Notes: generated from the letters alone by a model not told the origin. DNA of 30,895 nucleotides from Candidatus Parcubacteria bacterium (GCA_003599205.1 QZJA01000011.1:1-30895); one strand, 5' to 3'; counted from the stretch's first letter, positions 1 to 8,437 are shown. Program-made: numbers and translations.

Positions 1-770
1 ATCATAGCACCCATTAGAGCGGAGTTGTCTTCACCAACACGTCCTTTGGAAAGATTGAGTAAAAGTATTTTTTCATTATCCATGATTTCGCGCATAGAAA
101 ATGAAGATTTTACTTGACCAAGAATATTTCTGATTAAAGCTGAAGACAAGAAGCGTCCAACTTTATTTTGGATAGGAGCGATTGCTTCGGCTTGAAAGCG
201 ATCAGGATATTTACTGTATTCCTCTACCCAGAAGGCTTTGACTACTGGGTCAGTGAGTTTATCCACTACTCTTTTTCTAAAGCCTTTATCAGTCAAAATA
301 CGCATGATTCCCAAGAGAGTTGATCCAGGATATTCCAACAAAGCAGAAATAGCGTGATGAAGCACATATTCTAGTCGTGGTCCCCAAGAGTCAGCCCAGA
401 TTTTTTGAAATACACCGATTAAACCAGAAGTCACCAAATGCCTTTGTTCTGGGTCGACATTTTCCAGTACATTAAAACCAATAGGATAGGCTAAATCAGA
501 GGGGTTGAAATATACCACATCATTTATACGATGGCTGGGTATAAAGTTGACTACTTTCTCTACTAGGTCGCCGTGAGGGTCAACTACGCAGACGCCTTTG
601 CCATCCTGAATATCTTGGATAATCATATTTTCCAAAACAGTGGATTTCCCCATACCAGTTTTTCCAATAAAATACATATGACGACGGCGATCATCAGTTT
701 TTATGCCAAATTTGACTTTGGTATTTCTATAATTTGTCTGGGCAAAAATTGTGACTCTGTCTTCGGACAT
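1..770 (-). CDS. VirD4/TraD-like AAA+ ATPase, 3' end cut by window edge
   Basis: The frame is open from an ATG at 770-768 to the window edge (256 codons visible), so the C-terminal part is missing. The product is a P-loop ATPase of the VirD4/TraD/HerA superfamily, which couples substrates to type IV secretion or pilus-like machines at the membrane. Visible motifs are Walker A GKTGMGKS near residue 36, the conserved VVDPHGDL block about 25 residues later, and the strand ILLLNLSKGRVGED (probable Walker B-region strand) near residue 235. It has no membrane segment or N-terminal domain of its own; the gene 2 nt upstream appears to supply them. The same blocks occur in one chain in the 806-residue protein at 15733-18153 (GQTGTGKS, VVDPHGEL, ILINLSKGKIGE). 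No SD precedes the start, which suggests translational coupling to the upstream stop. The family is secure; the substrate, DNA or protein, is unknown. Confidence 0.85.
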   Translation of the reverse strand, partial: MSEDRVTIFAQTNYRNTKVKFGIKTDDRRRHMYFIGKTGMGKSTVLENMIIQDIQDGKGVCVVDPHGDLVEKVVNFIPSHRINDVVYFNPSDLAYPIGFNVLENVDPEQRHLVTSGLIGVFQKIWADSWGPRLEYVLHHAISALLEYPGSTLLGIMRILTDKGFRKRVVDKLTDPVVKAFWVEEYSKYPDRFQAEAIAPIQNKVGRFLSSALIRNILGQVKSSFSMREIMDNEKILLLNLSKGRVGEDNSALMGAM

Positions 771-772
771 AT

Positions 773-2272
773 TTATTCAATTGGTAAATTAGCTGGCGGT
801 TCACTTTTTTTCTTAGCTGGCTCAACAGTATTATTATTTTTTTTGGCAAATCTTTCTTCAAAATGTTTATCAGATAGATTGACGCCAAAACCAGTATAGT
901 ATAATTGATTGCGTAAATTTTCTGACAAAGCAGCTTTGTCGTCTGACATATTATTGTCCATCGGTAAGCTGGTTGGTGGCTCGGCTTTTTTGTTTTCGGT
1001 TCTAGATAACAGTGGTGCTTTGATATACTTGCTGGGAAAATGCCAAATACTAGCTAGCTCTTCAGTGTTTAAAATAAAAGTTGAATGTCCCATGACCGTG
1101 CTGCGTCCTTTGTAGGCAGAAATTATGCGTTTGCGTCGTTCATTGGTGCGACTTTGTATAAAAAAATAGTTTATCTTAGTTTTAGTTCTATTATCTGGTT
1201 TGAAAGCATTTAGATCCAAAGTATTAAATTGTTTGAGTGAACCAAAAACAGAGGAAATAACTCGAGGTACTGAGTATTGCTCTAGAGGTGATATATAAAT
1301 TAATCTCATTTTGCAATCAAAGCCTATTTTTGAAGCTTTGTTTTCAATAGCTTCAATAGCTCCTTTTTCACCAGGAGTAAGATGAAGCATTAAACTGGGC
1401 ATATCGTCTTTTTTGTCGGATTTTTTAGTAGGAACAGCTGTACCACCAGTTGGCCAAAACCATGTTTCTCCAGTGGACAAGAAAAATAAACCAAAAATAT
1501 CGTTGAAAATTCGAGAAAGAAAACTTTCTTTGGTGGCTTTTTTCTTGCCCGCTAATTTCATGGCTTCATCCATAGAGCGTTTAATCCAGTCAAAACCGGT
1601 TGGTCGGACAATAATTTGAAACCAAACTTGTTCACCGCGCTGAACTTTGCTCATAGTTTCCAAAAGAGAAGCAATGGGATCTTTGAATTTTTCTTCGGCT
1701 GACGGGTCTTCAAAATAAGGATAAGTACGGATAGGATAGACCCAAGAGCGAGCTGGTATTATTTCTGTACCCCAAATATTATGGGTATCATTTGGGTATT
1801 CATCAGGCACAGTATCTATATAATCCTCTACTTCGGTAATTTCAGCGTCAGGATATTGGGAATAAATAGAACTTTCAACCAAATCACGCCAATGGGAAGG
1901 TGTACGAATCAAAAATTGGATATAACCATCAATGCTTATTATCTCAAAAGAGAAAGCTAGCTGAAACATGCCGAAGAGATAGACTTCTTTGGCATTTAAG
2001 ACAGCGTGGGCTCCGGAAATAGTAGCAAAAAGCTGTTCAACTGCTTTGGGTGTTTGTTCGGTGTCTTTGGGTATATCAATAGCCAATAAGGTAAATTTAT
2101 TGCTATCAAACCACTTGTTTTGCTTGGCTTGCCACCAAATGATATAAGAAAAGTAGACGGTCATAATAAGGAAAAAAACCCAGCCGCCATGAGTGAAAAA
2201 ATAAGCAAAAGCAACCAAAGGTCCTTGGGTTCCTAGTAGATATATTGGTGTTAGGTCAAAATAAAACTCCAT
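773..2272 (-). CDS. Membrane-anchored N-terminal partner of the VirD4-like ATPase
   Basis: A 499-residue protein with an N-terminal hydrophobic stretch (about residues 12-47, one or two membrane segments), then a long soluble region and a charged, proline-containing tail. It matches in order the N-terminal ~400 residues of the fused ATPase at 15733-18153: an early statement of the type LLAIDIPKDT versus LIKIPKYTRK, and near the end LNTEELASIWHFP and KAPLLSR versus LNSEEMVSIMHLP and KAPPPSN. It ends in EPPANLPIE, exactly where the fused protein runs on into its ATPase domain. The ATPase gene starts 2 nt after the TAA in another frame, so this is a split gene pair or, less likely, a frameshifted fusion. 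The role is probably to anchor or assemble the ATPase at the membrane. The family is known in CPR genomes mainly as hypothetical proteins, and no catalytic motif is seen. Confidence 0.8.
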   Translation of the reverse strand: MEFYFDLTPIYLLGTQGPLVAFAYFFTHGGWVFFLIMTVYFSYIIWWQAKQNKWFDSNKFTLLAIDIPKDTEQTPKAVEQLFATISGAHAVLNAKEVYLFGMFQLAFSFEIISIDGYIQFLIRTPSHWRDLVESSIYSQYPDAEITEVEDYIDTVPDEYPNDTHNIWGTEIIPARSWVYPIRTYPYFEDPSAEEKFKDPIASLLETMSKVQRGEQVWFQIIVRPTGFDWIKRSMDEAMKLAGKKKATKESFLSRIFNDIFGLFFLSTGETWFWPTGGTAVPTKKSDKKDDMPSLMLHLTPGEKGAIEAIENKASKIGFDCKMRLIYISPLEQYSVPRVISSVFGSLKQFNTLDLNAFKPDNRTKTKINYFFIQSRTNERRKRIISAYKGRSTVMGHSTFILNTEELASIWHFPSKYIKAPLLSRTENKKAEPPTSLPMDNNMSDDKAALSENLRNQLYYTGFGVNLSDKHFEERFAKKNNNTVEPAKKKSEPPANLPIE

Positions 2273-2290
2273 AATTGATTGTCTTACTTT

Positions 2291-2319
2291 ATTATACCTT
2301 TTTTAGGGAATTTTTTAAA
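2291..2319 (-). promoter_or_regulatory. Predicted promoter of the split ATPase pair
   Basis: On the minus strand a perfect TATAAT -10 lies at 2296-2291, with TTTAAA (4/6 to consensus) 17 nt upstream at 2319-2314. The predicted start, near 2284, gives a leader of about 12 nt with no SD. Confidence 0.5.
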
Positions 2320-2332
2320 GTATAAATTAAAC

Positions 2333-2367
2333 AAAAACAACCCTAAAATTTCAAGTGGGTTGTTTTT
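2333..2367 (-). terminator. Rho-independent terminator of the sigma-4/HARE gene
   Basis: A perfect 11-bp stem (AAAAACAACCC with GGGTTGTTTTT, 13-nt loop) lies 19 nt past the stop of the gene at 2386. It ends in a U-rich tract on the minus strand and separates that gene from the ATPase pair downstream. Confidence 0.8.
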
Positions 2368-2385
2368 GATGTAAAATTATTTTAT

Positions 2386-3495
2386 TTATGCTTCGTTTTG
2401 TCTTAGGAAATATCTTCCTTTTTCATCACGCGCGAATTTGTTCTTATTCATCAGAGCTAAAGTAATAGTAGTTTCTTTGATAAGTCTCTTATCCAAAACT
2501 TCTTTGATGATCTCTTTTTTGCTCAAAGGGCGATCAGACTTACTCAATATTTCTTCAATGACGTCACTGACTACGCCAGGTTTGTAACCCCATTCTTTAA
2601 GGGCATAGATACCGCGACCAATCAGTACGTATTTGTCATCTAAGATTAGCTCGTTGTGAATTGTGGCCGGATAAGCTTTTCTGTGATCAAAACCTTTCTG
2701 GTTGATAGTATCGGCAATTTCAGTAAAGTGCATTGGTCTTTTCTCTTTTTGTAAAACTAGATAGATCTTATCATTCATCCTCTTGGGGCGAATACTTGAC
2801 CATTCCACTAATCCCCATTCGTTGTAAGGATTGGCTTCTAGCTTTTTGGTGATATCCATGAAATTGACTACCACCTTGTCAGTTAAGTCATCATTCTTGG
2901 TATAGAACTCTGATTGCTGTACTTTTGACAATAATCGTTCAAGCTCCAAGGTATCGTCGTGCAGTTTAACCAATTCTCGAATTTGTTCAATAGTTTCTAG
3001 TAAAAAATCAAGTGAAGCTTCTGGAGTTTTCCAAAAATTATAATAATGAGGAGTTTCTTTTATATAATGGAAACGATGTTTAAGTAGTTGATTCAAGACA
3101 AATCTAATAGCAGATCTGTTTTCTAGATTATCACCAGGGATCATCAAAAGTTCCTTGGTAAGATTTTCTTCTGACATCATACCGCCATGTTCTTGGAGAA
3201 TACCATTGGCAATATCTTCAACCTGTTTGAGATAGGTTTGATCAAAATTTTTGGTAATCTTTTTTAGTGAGCTGTTTTCAATTTGTCTGACTCTTTCTCT
3301 GGTTACATTGTACTTGCGGCCAATATCTTCTAAAGTTTTTTTATCATAACCAGCCAAGCCATGACGCATTCTGATGATTTCTTGCTCACGTTCAGCCAAA
3401 GCTTCAAGAATCTTTTCCAAAATCTGATGAGGATTGAAATTCTTGAGATTATCCATATGTTTTGATGTCATTACTTGGTCTAAAATTGACTCCAT
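2386..3495 (-). CDS. Sigma-70 region 4 / HARE-HTH transcription protein
   Basis: 369 residues. Residues ~31-82 form a clear sigma-70 region 4, with the block LAEREQEIIRMRHGL, then TLEDIGRKYNVTRERVRQIE as the -35-binding helix-turn-helix. There is no region 2, so it cannot melt a -10 element as a standard sigma factor does. Residues ~85-235 are helical and not recognised. Residues ~240-302 look like a HARE-HTH winged helix, the fold of the RNA polymerase delta subunit (RPMHFTEIADTINQKGF, then a GRGIYALKEWG wing). A second winged-helix-like segment with DRPLSKKEIIKEVL follows (~305-365). It stands alone between its own promoter and terminator. I infer an RNA-polymerase-associated regulator that contacts the beta flap or -35 DNA; the target genes are unknown. 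The start is the first ATG, 24 nt after the predicted transcription start. Confidence 0.85.
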   Translation of the reverse strand: MESILDQVMTSKHMDNLKNFNPHQILEKILEALAEREQEIIRMRHGLAGYDKKTLEDIGRKYNVTRERVRQIENSSLKKITKNFDQTYLKQVEDIANGILQEHGGMMSEENLTKELLMIPGDNLENRSAIRFVLNQLLKHRFHYIKETPHYYNFWKTPEASLDFLLETIEQIRELVKLHDDTLELERLLSKVQQSEFYTKNDDLTDKVVVNFMDITKKLEANPYNEWGLVEWSSIRPKRMNDKIYLVLQKEKRPMHFTEIADTINQKGFDHRKAYPATIHNELILDDKYVLIGRGIYALKEWGYKPGVVSDVIEEILSKSDRPLSKKEIIKEVLDKRLIKETTITLALMNKNKFARDEKGRYFLRQNEA

Positions 3496-3525
3496 ATGAT
3501 TAAATTTATGCTAATAATCTCTAAT

Positions 3526-3554
3526 ACAATAACATATTTTTTAAAAATAGTCAA
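3526..3554 (-). promoter_or_regulatory. Predicted promoter of the sigma-4/HARE gene
   Basis: On the minus strand TTGACT (5/6) at 3554-3549 and TATTGT (4/6) at 3531-3526 are spaced exactly 17 nt apart. Transcription would start near 3519, 24 nt before the ATG. The -35 abuts the hairpin that follows secF. Confidence 0.55.
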
Positions 3555-3581
3555 CCCCTTAAGACGGGGTCTTAGGGGGTT
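3553..3581 (-). terminator. Hairpin downstream of secF, probable terminator
   Basis: The arms AACCCCTTAAGAC and GTCTTAGGGGGTT (13 nt, GGG loop, one imperfect pair) are followed on the minus strand by a U-containing tract, GACTATTTTT. It lies 39 nt past the secF stop. The single T/G pair is a wobble on the plus transcript but an A/C mismatch on the minus, so termination may be leaky. Confidence 0.55.
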
Positions 3582-3619
3582 CTTATATTTAGGCTAATGT
3601 TAGATATATTTTTAGATAT

Positions 3620-4534
3620 TTATTTACCCTTGCGCCAAACTACCAAAAGTGGTGAAGCAATAAAAATTGAAGAATAAGTACCAATTATAACTCCTAAAAT
3701 AAGAGCTAGGGTAAAGTTTTTAATGCTCTCTCCACCAAAGAAATAGATAGCTAGAAGCACCAGTAGGGTAGTAAATGAGGTATTGATTGACCTGAGGAAA
3801 GTTTGGTTGATGGATATATTGACAATTTCAGCAAAAGATTTGTCCTGGTTTTTGAAAAGATTTTCTCTAATTCTATCAAAAGTAACAATAGTATCATGCA
3901 CAGAAAAGCCAAGAATAGTCAAAAGAGCGGTTACAAAAAGAGTGTCAATTTCAGTCTTAAAAAAATAACCCATTAGAGAAAATATACCAGTAATAATCAA
4001 AATGTCATGAAATAAGGCGATAATTGCAGCAACGCCGTATTTCCAAGAGGGCACTGGCTTGGATACTTTTCTGAAAGCATAGGCAATATAGAATACAATA
4101 AAAGCTAAAACAATAAAAATAGATTCAATTGCCTTTGTTTTTAATTCATTACCAATTGTCGGCCCAATAGACTCAAAGCGATTTTCTGTAACAATATTCT
4201 CCTCTACTCCTTCTATAGAGATATTTTGTAATTTTTCCAAAATTAATTGGTGGGTAGTTTCCTCTACATTATCAAAACGCAAAAGATATTCTTTTTGATC
4301 GGTTGGTTGTATGCGCAAGCTTTGCAGGTTGAATTCCTGCATTGCTTCTTCTATTTGATAGATTTCTGGTCGGGAATTTGAATAGGATATTTCTAGCAAA
4401 CTGCCACCAGTAAAATCAATCCCCAAACGAAGACCCCAGATAGTCAAAGACACTATTGATACCAATACCAAAATTCCTGACAGGCCAAACCAAATTTTCT
4501 TTTTTCCGTTTATATCATACATACTATTCTGCAT
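3620..4534 (-). CDS. secF: Protein translocase subunit SecF
   Basis: 304 residues, normal SecF length. SecF pairs with SecD in the membrane and uses the proton gradient to help SecYEG-exported proteins leave the channel. The sequence shows a first membrane segment at ~15-35, the family block GIDFTGGSLLEI at ~38-49, a periplasmic domain to ~130, then five membrane segments. The signatures ALFHDILI and GFSVHDTIVTFDRIREN fall in the positions expected for the SecF export core. The start overlaps the end of secD by 11 nt, so the two are translationally coupled; no SD is seen. A second ATG four codons in is an alternative start. Confidence 0.95.
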   Translation of the reverse strand: MQNSMYDINGKKKIWFGLSGILVLVSIVSLTIWGLRLGIDFTGGSLLEISYSNSRPEIYQIEEAMQEFNLQSLRIQPTDQKEYLLRFDNVEETTHQLILEKLQNISIEGVEENIVTENRFESIGPTIGNELKTKAIESIFIVLAFIVFYIAYAFRKVSKPVPSWKYGVAAIIALFHDILIITGIFSLMGYFFKTEIDTLFVTALLTILGFSVHDTIVTFDRIRENLFKNQDKSFAEIVNISINQTFLRSINTSFTTLLVLLAIYFFGGESIKNFTLALILGVIIGTYSSIFIASPLLVVWRKGK

Positions 4535-6200
4535 TTTTAACTTTTTTTACACCAAATAAACCTAATTTATTTTCTAATCTTTTATTAATTATCATCCTCA
4601 TAAAGGTTCGAGTAACAGTAATGGCTGAAAACATAGAAACTAGTATACCAATGGCTAGGGTGATAGCAAAACCTTTGACGATAGATGAACCAAACCAAGC
4701 CAATATAACACAAGTGATGATAGAAGATACATTTGAATCTCTAATTGATGACCAAGCTCTAGTAAAACCATTTTCAATAGAGCTATTTAAACTACGACCA
4801 TCTCGTAGTTCTTCTTTGGTTCTTTCAAAAATCAAGATATTAGCATCTACTGCCATACCAATGGATAAGATAAAGCCAGCTACACCAGCCAAAGTTAAAG
4901 TTACGGGAATTAATTCAAATATTGCTAGAGTAATGACAGTATAAATAGCTAGGGCTAAAACAGCGATCAAACCAGGTAGACGGTAGAAAATAAGCATAAA
5001 TAAGGCAGCAGCGATCAGGCCAATTAGACCGGCAAAAAGACTATTTTCCATGGACTCTTGACCCAAGCTAGCACCAACAGTCTGTTGGCTGATTAAGTTT
5101 ATTGGTACTGGTAGTGCGCCTAAATTCAAATCACGAACTAATTGTTTTGCCTCTTCGACTGTAAAGTTTCCTGAAATTTGAGCACTACCATCAGTGATTG
5201 GCTCTTGGACAACTGGTTGAGACCTGAGCTCATTGTCGAGGAAAATACCAATAGGTTCACCGACATTATCAGTTGTTAGTTGGGCAAATAGTTTTTTACC
5301 TTCATCATCAAATTCTAGAAGCACTAATGGTTGGTTAGTATTTGGTTCAAAACTTAATTGAGCAGTCTTTATATATTTTCCGCTGAGGCCAGTTTCTTTC
5401 CAATTAATACCAATCAGCATATCAGCATTAGAACGAGCTATTAAAATATGAGCGGCTAATATTTCTTTTTTACCGGCGTCATTCAATTTTTCATCAAGCT
5501 TTTTGATGATATGATAACCATTTTGTGATTCAACTAATTTTTCAGAAACTTGACCAATTTTTAACTCATTAAATTCAGGAAGAAGTTCATCTTCTACTAC
5601 CCAATCAAGTTGTCCTCCATTTTCGGCAGTTGAGGTGTCTTCACTAAATTCTTTGGCCAAAGTACCAAAGTCCTCGCCTTTTAGTACTCTGTCTAAAATG
5701 CCTTGAGCTTTTTCTTTTTCCAAATTTGTTTCGCCAGTAGCAGTATCATCGGGAGTAACGGAAGTATCTTGAAGTTTAAAGTCCAAAAAAGGAGTTCTAT
5801 CTATGATAGAAATGGCTTCATTGACATCTTTGACTCCAGCTAACTCAACAATAATACGATAATTATCACCGCTCTTGTTTGTTTGAACGACTGCTTCGGA
5901 CACACCATAAGCATTTACTCGGCGTTCTATAACATCACGCAAAGACTCTATGCGACTGGACACATCGGAAGTATCTATAGCAGATAGATCTGCTTGATAT
6001 ACCAAATGACTACCGCCTTGTAAGTCCAAGCCTAAACGTATTTTAAAGCTGTTAAACCAAGAGGCAGTCGGTATAGAATCAGGAATCTTTGGTGTAACGA
6101 TTAAAGCTGTAAATAAGGTAATTAAGACAATCATAGCAAAAGTAAAGCGTATTCTGCCTTTGGTTACCTGAGCTTTATTAGTATTTTTATAGTTAGTCAT
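4524..6200 (-). CDS. secD: Protein translocase subunit SecD with inserted parvulin-like domain
   Basis: 558 residues. The SecD features are membrane segment 1 (~17-37), IRLGLDLQGGSHLVYQ (~54-69), the first periplasmic domain with IERRVNAYGV, and five C-terminal membrane segments (~388-533) with GMAVDANILIFERTKEELR carrying the key membrane Asp. Residues ~161-255 are an insertion resembling a PpiC/parvulin peptidyl-prolyl isomerase: GEDFGTLAKEFSED, NGGQLDW, LPEF, IGQVSEKLVE, GYHIIKKLDEK, then EILAAHILIA. The HIL strand normally begins a parvulin; here it comes last, so the domain looks circularly permuted. Both typical parvulin histidines are kept (H251 in AAHILI, H230 in GYHII). I infer that SecDF here carries its own extracytoplasmic foldase. 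secD is first in a two-gene operon with secF, behind a good promoter. Confidence 0.95.
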   Translation of the reverse strand: MTNYKNTNKAQVTKGRIRFTFAMIVLITLFTALIVTPKIPDSIPTASWFNSFKIRLGLDLQGGSHLVYQADLSAIDTSDVSSRIESLRDVIERRVNAYGVSEAVVQTNKSGDNYRIIVELAGVKDVNEAISIIDRTPFLDFKLQDTSVTPDDTATGETNLEKEKAQGILDRVLKGEDFGTLAKEFSEDTSTAENGGQLDWVVEDELLPEFNELKIGQVSEKLVESQNGYHIIKKLDEKLNDAGKKEILAAHILIARSNADMLIGINWKETGLSGKYIKTAQLSFEPNTNQPLVLLEFDDEGKKLFAQLTTDNVGEPIGIFLDNELRSQPVVQEPITDGSAQISGNFTVEEAKQLVRDLNLGALPVPINLISQQTVGASLGQESMENSLFAGLIGLIAAALFMLIFYRLPGLIAVLALAIYTVITLAIFELIPVTLTLAGVAGFILSIGMAVDANILIFERTKEELRDGRSLNSSIENGFTRAWSSIRDSNVSSIITCVILAWFGSSIVKGFAITLAIGILVSMFSAITVTRTFMRMIINKRLENKLGLFGVKKVKNAE

Positions 6201-6221
6201 AATTTAATTCACAATGTCCAT

Positions 6222-6249
6222 ATTTTAGCACAATAATTGGATTTGGCAA
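6222..6249 (-). promoter_or_regulatory. Predicted secDF promoter (extended -10)
   Basis: On the minus strand TTGCCA (5/6) at 6249-6244 and TAAAAT (5/6) at 6227-6222 are 16 nt apart, with a TGC extension just before the -10. Transcription would start near 6215, leaving a leader of about 15 nt without SD. Confidence 0.6.
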
Positions 6250-6268
6250 GGCTTATGGGCTTTATTTT

Positions 6269-6305
6269 AAAAGCACCCGCAAGTATTTACTCAAGGGGTG
6301 CTTTT
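6269..6305 (-). terminator. Terminator of the beta-propeller gene
   Basis: A perfect 10-bp stem (AAAAGCACCC with GGGTGCTTTT, 17-nt loop) lies 22 nt past the stop at 6327. On the minus strand the 3' arm ends in TTTT. Confidence 0.75.
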
Positions 6306-6326
6306 ATCTTTATTTCTATAAATAAT

Positions 6327-8396
6327 CTAAAAATTTGAGGCGGCTTGCTCCAGATCCAACTCATTGACTTTTTCCCAGTTATTTTCGTCCAAAATAACAA
6401 TATCATTTTCCCCGACAATATACATATAATCATCTATATAGAGCGCGCGTTTGACTTGATCAAGATCAAGAGCCTTTACTAATTCTAGTTTATCGTCAAC
6501 GTAGGAGAAAACATAACCGCCTTGGCTACCAGGCATAAAAAATACCTGGTGTTTGGCATCCATAAGAAAAGCATGATGGTTATTTAGTGCTTCAGAATAA
6601 TATTCATCCAAATTATATTTGGCGATTTCTTTTGGCGCACTCATATCAGAAACATCAAAGTAAGAAATTTTTACTTTATTATCTTCTTCACCAATTCCCA
6701 AAACTTTATTGTCGTCTATGGGGTGTAAATAGGAAGAGTAACCTGGTATTTTCAGTTCACCAGTCATCTTGGGTTCTTTGGGATTGGATAAATCCAAAAT
6801 ATAAAAAGGATCAGTGCGACGGAAAGTAACTAGATAGCCCTTATCGCCAACGAATCTGGCGGAATATATCTCTTCAGTTAATCCTAGATCAGTTATTGAG
6901 CCTTTTATTTTCAAATCATTACCCAGTATATAAATATCATTAGCACTTTCTTCTATACTTCCAAAACTCAGCCAGCCACGGCCAATAGTAGTAGCTATAC
7001 GTAGATCACCTTGGTATTCATCCAAAGAAAATTGGTTTAGCGGTGTGCCGGCAATTGTGCCATTGGCTTTTATAGCCAAATCGCTAAGTCCTATTTTCAC
7101 AATGCCAGTTTTGATTATATCGCGTTTGTTGGCGTTCATATATTCTTTGCTTCGATTTTCAAATTCATTTTGTACTCTCATTTGTTCATCTCTACCGATA
7201 GATATAAACCATTGTTCCAACAAAGTGTTCATTTCTACCATTTTGGCTCGATAGCCGATATCAAGAGTATTTAGTTTGCTTATTTTTGTCAGCATTTCAC
7301 TAGGCAATAGGTCGGTAGCTTTAGTTGTCAAAAAATTATGCATCAATTTGAATTCATCGAGTTGTTCTTCATAAGTAACATAGAGATTGTCTTCTGACAT
7401 ATAAACAACCGAAGAGCCACTATAACCAAAGAAAGCTATTTTATCTAAAACTTTACCAGATTTTATGTCTAAGCTAACTACATTGTAACTAATATCGGCT
7501 GGGCTATAATTTAAAGAGTGATAAATTGAGCCACATTCTAAAGTAGTTGCTACGCTATCCACTTCCAATAAGGGCATCGGGCAAGTGTAATCGTAGCCTA
7601 GATAAGTAGAAGTAATTAAATATATTTTGCCATCCATCAAGCGAGCATCGTAATAATTTTGTTTGTCATCTAATTTTAAGGTCCATAGTTTTTTGGGGGC
7701 AGCTTTATCACTAACATCATAGGCATAAAGATATTTATCGGCCAAAACAACCAGAGTGTTATCTTGGTGTAATAAATTGCCCGTTTCGGTAATTTGTGAA
7801 TCTAAAGCTAGTTTATCTATTGGCCAAGCCTTGATTAAACTTGTTTTAGCTTGGTTATAATTCTCAGGAGGCATTATCCTTGCATCCATACCATCCACCG
7901 AAAATTCTTCCATCATCGGTTCCATGTAATAGTAATAATTGTTGGTACCAGAAAAATATATTTCTTGACCGTCAGTTTTTAAGATATCAGGCTCATCTAT
8001 ACCCTCTACCTGAACATTAGTTCCAGAAAATCTATCATTTGAAACGCCAGATCCTAAATTTAGGTCTTTCAATTCGTCTATGCCCCAATCATCACCAGCA
8101 CTAGCCGGTGCTGCTTCCAAAACTGCTTGATTGTTTAGCGATGCGCCATAAGAACTCAAAGAATCTACTTGACTCATATAGTCTGCTAGCTCTTGGGCGG
8201 ATTTGAAAGCAACTATATTAGCATCCCCTCGAGATATGTTTAAAGGATTGCCTAGACGTGATAATACATCTTTATAATTACGCTGATCTTGAACATAGCC
8301 AGCTGAAAGCATAAATAATAAGCTGATTGATGAAACTACTATCAGTATCATCATCCAAATAACCATGTGTCCAAAATTATTTTTTGTTTTAATCAT
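6327..8396 (-). CDS. Membrane-anchored beta-propeller domain protein
   Basis: 689 residues with an N-terminal membrane anchor or uncleaved signal (~11-33) and then a large extracytoplasmic region. The segment VEGIDEPDILKTDGQEIYF (~130-148) is the signature of the secreted C-terminal beta-propeller family (PF09826 type). After it come many short repeats of the pattern strand-turn-strand with LYAYDVSD, YFDVSDMSAPKEIAKY and LDLSNPKEPK, typical of propeller blades. The family lacks an assigned reaction; surface binding or scaffolding is the usual guess. The gene is monocistronic, flanked by its own terminator and the uppS terminator. No SD; the first ATG is chosen because the membrane anchor follows directly. 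Confidence 0.85.
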   Translation of the reverse strand: MIKTKNNFGHMVIWMMILIVVSSISLLFMLSAGYVQDQRNYKDVLSRLGNPLNISRGDANIVAFKSAQELADYMSQVDSLSSYGASLNNQAVLEAAPASAGDDWGIDELKDLNLGSGVSNDRFSGTNVQVEGIDEPDILKTDGQEIYFSGTNNYYYYMEPMMEEFSVDGMDARIMPPENYNQAKTSLIKAWPIDKLALDSQITETGNLLHQDNTLVVLADKYLYAYDVSDKAAPKKLWTLKLDDKQNYYDARLMDGKIYLITSTYLGYDYTCPMPLLEVDSVATTLECGSIYHSLNYSPADISYNVVSLDIKSGKVLDKIAFFGYSGSSVVYMSEDNLYVTYEEQLDEFKLMHNFLTTKATDLLPSEMLTKISKLNTLDIGYRAKMVEMNTLLEQWFISIGRDEQMRVQNEFENRSKEYMNANKRDIIKTGIVKIGLSDLAIKANGTIAGTPLNQFSLDEYQGDLRIATTIGRGWLSFGSIEESANDIYILGNDLKIKGSITDLGLTEEIYSARFVGDKGYLVTFRRTDPFYILDLSNPKEPKMTGELKIPGYSSYLHPIDDNKVLGIGEEDNKVKISYFDVSDMSAPKEIAKYNLDEYYSEALNNHHAFLMDAKHQVFFMPGSQGGYVFSYVDDKLELVKALDLDQVKRALYIDDYMYIVGENDIVILDENNWEKVNELDLEQAASNF

Positions 8397-8425
8397 AATT
8401 TTATTTTAGTTTATAGACAGTTAAT

Positions 8426-8431
8426 ATTATA
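8426..8431 (-). promoter_or_regulatory. Predicted -10 box of the beta-propeller gene
   Basis: A perfect TATAAT on the minus strand, 30 nt before the ATG at 8396. No convincing -35 is seen; the 17-nt position, TGTATA, matches only 3/6 and lies in the uppS terminator. Confidence 0.4.
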
Positions 8432-8437
8432 ACATAA

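Noticed and set aside
1..2272. Complete conjugative element at the left edge
   Set aside because: Only ATPase-type genes are present; no relaxase, VirB4, integrase or attachment repeats are seen.
4456..4944. A 162-codon plus-strand frame opposite secD/secF
   Set aside because: It lies wholly antisense to unmistakable SecD and SecF coding sequence, and its translation shows no domain. The same reasoning applies to the plus-strand frames at 573-899, 7045-7254, 15374-15619, 20361-20654, 25080-25355 and 28728-29102.
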